DNA from: Priapulus caudatus
Taxonomy: Eukaryota > Priapulida > Priapulimorpha > Priapulimorphida > Priapulidae
Assembly (NCBI RefSeq): GCF_000485595.1
Contig: NW_014577064.1
Span: forward strand, 56,044 to 88,933
Direction: 5' to 3'
Length of the DNA: 32,890 nt
Numbering within the stretch: the first letter of the stretch is position 1; every line of letters begins with the position of its first letter. The notes under the pieces are model-generated. The model saw only the letters and a program-made list of their open reading frames with translations. It was not told the DNA's origin and did not search any database. This document shows positions 30,301-32,890 of this stretch, in pieces. A program made the position numbers and the translations under genes.

Positions 30301-32344
30301 CCTATGCCAGACAGTACAGTTTTCCCGATAGGTCACAAAAGCCAATATGCTTTAAGATTCTTCCGAGTTTTCAAATAACCTGCTATTTTCAGTATGTAGT
30401 CACATGCATAAAATTGCTATGGTGTGCTTTGTTTTCAACAGGCTGTCCCACTAGAGAGTACGGATGGGGAGAGGCTTGAGAAAGCACCCGTGTGTGCAAA
30501 CCATCACCTATGTGTTAATCCTTACCATGTCAACATATCTGTTAGAGAGCTAGACTTGTATCTGTCGAATTACATCCTAAGAAGCCGTGAGTATTTCTTA
30601 TTTGTTTACAGTTCTGAAAAATGTAGAAGGAATTGTTCAGGGAGCTGATTGTTTATGCAGGCAGTGTAATCTTAGTTCTTGTGTTACTTACATACTGTTG
30701 TTGTCCTGTTTTAAGTTGTATATATGTCCATCTTACATTTTAAGATAATTAGCAATGGCAACTAGAACATCTTTTTTATACTAGAAATGCATACCTCAAT
30801 TCTTTGCATTCGCTCCTCTATGCTCTATATATAATGTACAATTTGAAAAACCTAGGAATGAGAGTGAACATGTTTACATTTTAGAACCGGTGATGATTGG
30901 TACTGAAAGTATGCAAAGAAGGCGTGACAGTGACGAAGAAGTTCTAAGTAAGTAGCGTCACAGCTAACGTGTCTTGTATGTGTGCCAGTGATCACATTTC
31001 TTTAGAGTTTTCTTCTGTTCTGTTCTCGGTTGCAATGGATGAGTACCACATGTCACCATGTTTGACACGTGGATATTAAACGGAGGATATGATATATTAT
31101 ATGCCTATTTTATTTCCTGGCATGCGGCAGTGAATGGCCCTTAAAATATGCTATATGCTACGACAGGCTGTTTGGTGCGCTCCCAATGTTATAATAGAAC
31201 CTATTTCATCCTGTGATCATTTATTAACGTTTTGTGTTGATGTGTAATGCACCTGCCTCTAGCATGAGCGCAGTATGTGATGAAGGGCATATATGTGAAT
31301 TATTAGCATGCTTGGTATGTTAGTATCGTTTATTGCTTAAAGGTCCAGGTGACTACCACACAGTCGCACTGACATCGAGTGAAGACGGTGTACACGTTGG
31401 CGGTGTTTATACGGCTGCCGAGCTGATGAGATGCACGCGGAGTACGTACCTACTTGTTACTGTTATTACCTTCTCCTCTTCCTCCTCCTCCTCCTCCTCC
31501 TCCTGCTCCTCCCTCCAGCTCCTGCTCTTGCTCCCTTCCCCCATTTTTCTTGTTTTTTTAATACTTTTTTGCCTTCTTTATCTTCTTATTCTTTTTCGTC
31601 GTCTACTTCGCCTTCTTCTTATTTTTTCCCTGATCCTATTCTCCTTCCTCTTTTTGTTCTGCTCCTTCTACTCCTCCCCCTCTTCCCCCATATTTTTTCT
31701 ATTCTTTGTATTCTTTTTATTCCAGTTACATGGTTATGCTAGTTCATTTCCTGTTCCAATAAATTACGTATGAAGTGCAGCCCTTCTCTCCTAGTATTAG
31801 CTTCATATCGATAACTGCTCAAAAATATTGTTACTGAAAGAATTTCTGTGAGTTTTTGTGATAATTATAGGTATGTAGGGACATCATTGTTGTAGTGAAA
31901 CAAAGAATTATTGTGACACAGATTTACTGTATTACACGCGCTACTTCTGCATTTATGCACGATTTCGTGAGTGAACATTACACCTTGGCTAAATGTCCCT
32001 GTTGTACTTTTAGTGTCAATACTGGGTCCTCAGAATGGAATTCCAGCCATAGTGAAAATGGAAAACCAGAATCAGCATGGTAGTCCCAGTTACCCGCCTG
32101 ATCAACCCCTGGTCATCAGTACAGCCGGCCACCAGAGTAAGCAATGCATGCTAGCTGTGTTCGGTCACTTTGTGCACCATATGCAGGCTTAGATAATGCC
32201 ATTGCACACGGGCACGCACACACATATTTAAAAAAAATATGCATTTATGTTTCTAATATCCTGTGAAGCACGTACACCCTGCTATATGTTGTTCACTTAG
32301 GAAAACCTGGTGTGGCAATTTCATGTACGGTCATGGATGTGGAT
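27219..32344 (+). CDS. NFI: Nuclear factor I (CTF/NFI) transcription factor, eight exons, partial at both ends
   Basis: NFI proteins are nuclear factors that bind TTGGC(N5)GCCAA as dimers and regulate transcription. Exons are 27219-27374, 28083-28188, 28806-28930, 30442-30586, 30885-30947, 31343-31441, 32014-32136 and tentatively 32301-32344. All have GT-AG borders and compatible phases. The first four encode the DNA-binding domain, starting [20 protein letters not shown], then [48 protein letters not shown] and [10 protein letters not shown]. Identity to vertebrate NFI is high throughout. Later exons form the Ser/Pro-rich tail and are less conserved. The short first coding exon (family start MYSPYCLTQ-like) was not found between ATG4 and 27219, and the C-terminus lies to the right. 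The gene is divergent from ATG4. Confidence 0.95.
27676..27957. mobile_element. Foldback element inside NFI intron (about 280 bp)
   Basis: The left arm 27676-27786 (TTTAATTAGGAGCTTCCACT...) is inverted near-perfectly at 27847-27957 around a 60-bp AT-rich spacer. It sits between NFI exons 2 and 3, about 125 bp before the exon 3 acceptor. Confidence 0.83.
28083..28188 (+). CDS. NFI: NFI exon 3: DNA-binding domain
   Basis: This 106-bp exon lies after TTCTGCAG and before GTAACT and ends in phase 1. It encodes [20 protein letters not shown] and [15 protein letters not shown], matching the [18 protein letters not shown]-type block of vertebrate NFI. Confidence 0.95.
28217..28292 (+). repeat. tRNA-derived SINE-like head in NFI intron
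   Basis: TTAGCGGTTAGTGCAGC resembles an A box, and CATTCGATTCCCGG (28275-28288) matches a B box at tRNA-like spacing. The cloverleaf is not complete, so this is a SINE fragment rather than a tRNA gene. Confidence 0.5.
28806..28930 (+). CDS. NFI: NFI exon 4: DNA-binding domain core
   Basis: This 125-bp exon lies between GTTTCAG and GTGAGT. It encodes [20 protein letters not shown] then [20 protein letters not shown] and FR. The segment from [11 protein letters not shown] to VMVILF is almost invariant in the family. Its two Cys residues are conserved positions of the domain. Confidence 0.96.
28931..30441. other. NFI intron 4, nothing further identified
   Basis: AT-rich intron DNA between two firm exons. 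Small frames on both strands have no recognisable content. Confidence 0.5.
30442..30586 (+). CDS. NFI: NFI exon 5: end of DNA-binding domain with MH1-like Cys/His block
   Basis: This 145-bp exon lies after TTCAACAG and before GTGAGT. It encodes [40 protein letters not shown] and LSNYILRS. Vertebrate NFI has a CVQPHH-type sequence where this has CVNPYH. The ELDLYL end of the domain is conserved. Confidence 0.94.
30885..30947 (+). CDS. NFI: NFI exon 6: start of regulatory tail
   Basis: This 63-bp exon lies after TTTTAG and before GTAAGT and is phase 1 at both ends. It encodes a short hydrophilic linker, [20 protein letters not shown]. The call rests on splice sites, phase and position, because this region is poorly conserved in the family. 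Confidence 0.68.
31343..31441 (+). CDS. NFI: NFI exon 7: tail segment with GVYTAAEL block
   Basis: This 99-bp exon lies between CTTAAAG and GTACGT and is phase 1 at both ends. It encodes [20 protein letters not shown] then [12 protein letters not shown]. The latter resembles the SGVWNVTELVRVS block of vertebrate NFI tails, which supports it. The downstream intron opens with a (TCC)n tract. Confidence 0.78.
31470..31735. repeat. (TCC/TTC)n polypyrimidine tract in NFI intron
   Basis: Imperfect TCC triplets and C/T-rich sequence begin about 30 bp after the exon 7 donor. They create spurious Ser/Leu/Phe frames. Confidence 0.85.
32014..32136 (+). CDS. NFI: NFI exon 8: Pro/Ser-rich tail segment
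   Basis: This 123-bp exon lies between CTTTTAG and GTAAGC and is phase 1 at both ends. It encodes [20 protein letters not shown] and [25 protein letters not shown] echoes the ESPSYY segment of vertebrate NFI tails. Composition suits a trans-regulatory tail. Confidence 0.72.
32301..32344 (+). CDS. NFI: Possible NFI exon 9 (44 bp)
   Basis: CACTTAG precedes GAAAACCTGG, and GTAAGG follows GTGGAT. The frame continues from exon 8 as [15 protein letters not shown]. Only splice signals and an open frame support it, and 44 bp is small. Confidence 0.4.
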
Positions 32345-32536
32345 GTAAGGCTTCACTGTAATTAAACAGTACATCTATCATTGTGGAAAATATGTGGATA
32401 TATATATGTGTGTATATATATGGATTCTATGTGGAAAATGTTGTCGATGAAAGTACATTTAGAATCAGTCTAGATGCATCCATACATTAGCACACCCACT
32501 GGGCACACAATTTGCACACGTTTGTTCATTTGAAAT

Positions 32537-32890
32537 AAGGTGTGGTGGGGTGAGGGGTGAGGGGAGGGTGAGATAAGGTGTGGTGGTGTGAGAGGTGGGT
32601 GGGATAAGGTGTGGTGGGGTGAGGGGGTGGTAGGATGAGGTGTGGTGGTGTGATGGGGTGGGTGGGGGATAAGGTTGGTGGCTGGAATGAGGTGTGGTGG
32701 GATGATCTTGATGGGGTGGGATGAAGATGACGTTGCTTCATGGTTGGTGGGTGTGAGGGTTGTGGGTCGGGGATGAGGTTGGTGGGTGGAATGAGGTGTG
32801 GTAGGGTTGGTGGGTGGAATGATGTGTGGTAGGGTTGGGTGGGTGGAATGATGTGTGGTAGGGTTGGGTGGGTGGAATGATGTGTGGTAG
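32537..32890. repeat. G-rich minisatellite running off the window
   Basis: GATAAGGTGTGGTGGGGTGAG-like units change into a unit of about 30 bp containing GGGTTGGGTGGGTGG and AATGATGTGTGGTA. The plus strand is almost free of C. Confidence 0.88.

Noticed and set aside
31333-31773. 146-codon plus-strand ORF
   Set aside because: Its first part is NFI exon 7. The rest reads through the splice donor into a polypyrimidine intron tract.

Overview
The window is animal (metazoan) genomic DNA. Its two recognisable genes have introns with GT-AG splice sites, the intron and intergenic DNA is AT-rich and full of foldback/MITE-like inverted repeats, and there are short CCCTAA (TTAGGG-type) tracts. I cannot name the phylum. 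Both genes belong to animal families: a nuclear factor I (CTF/NFI) transcription factor and an ATG4 C/D-type autophagy cysteine protease.

Layout. (1) Positions 1-15121 look like poorly corrected single-molecule sequence joined to the assembly, not finished sequence. A 4,826-bp block (1545-6370) recurs without visible difference at 10296-15121 (offset 8751), including apparent errors such as a 15-base C run. To the left of each block, 1-1544 and about 8740-10295 are two different noisy readings of one locus. The second block ends at a 25-N gap (15122-15146). After the gap, clean sequence repeats what the noisy blocks had just read. The apparent tandem duplication is therefore best explained as an overfilled assembly gap. 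(2) Positions 15147-18897, minus strand, hold six in-phase exons of an ATG4 gene, from the start codon through the catalytic Cys and into a long Ser/Asp/Pro-rich insertion. The downstream exons with the Asp-Pro-His motif and the MDPSC-type block can be read, with broken frames, inside both noisy segments. The gene is therefore real but its 3' half is corrupted here. (3) Positions 18898-27218 separate the divergently oriented genes and are mainly repeats: several foldback elements (one with a 9-bp target-site duplication), a 26-bp perfect hairpin, tandem repeats and simple repeats. (4) Positions 27219-32344, plus strand, hold eight exons of an NFI gene. They comprise the DNA-binding domain (four exons) and part of the regulatory tail. 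The exon with the start codon was not found and the 3' end lies beyond the window. (5) Positions 32537-32890 are a G-rich minisatellite running off the end.

ATG4 processes and delipidates Atg8-family proteins in autophagy. NFI binds TTGGC(N5)GCCAA sites to regulate transcription. They are neighbours only and nothing here indicates a shared pathway. I saw no rRNA, CRISPR array, operon or bacterial/viral gene cluster, and no convincing new multi-gene system. The most notable biology is the ATG4 insertion with an LIR-like motif, an AGGTCA direct-repeat array beside an ATG4 exon, the SMAD-like Cys/His block in NFI, and the density of foldback DNA.
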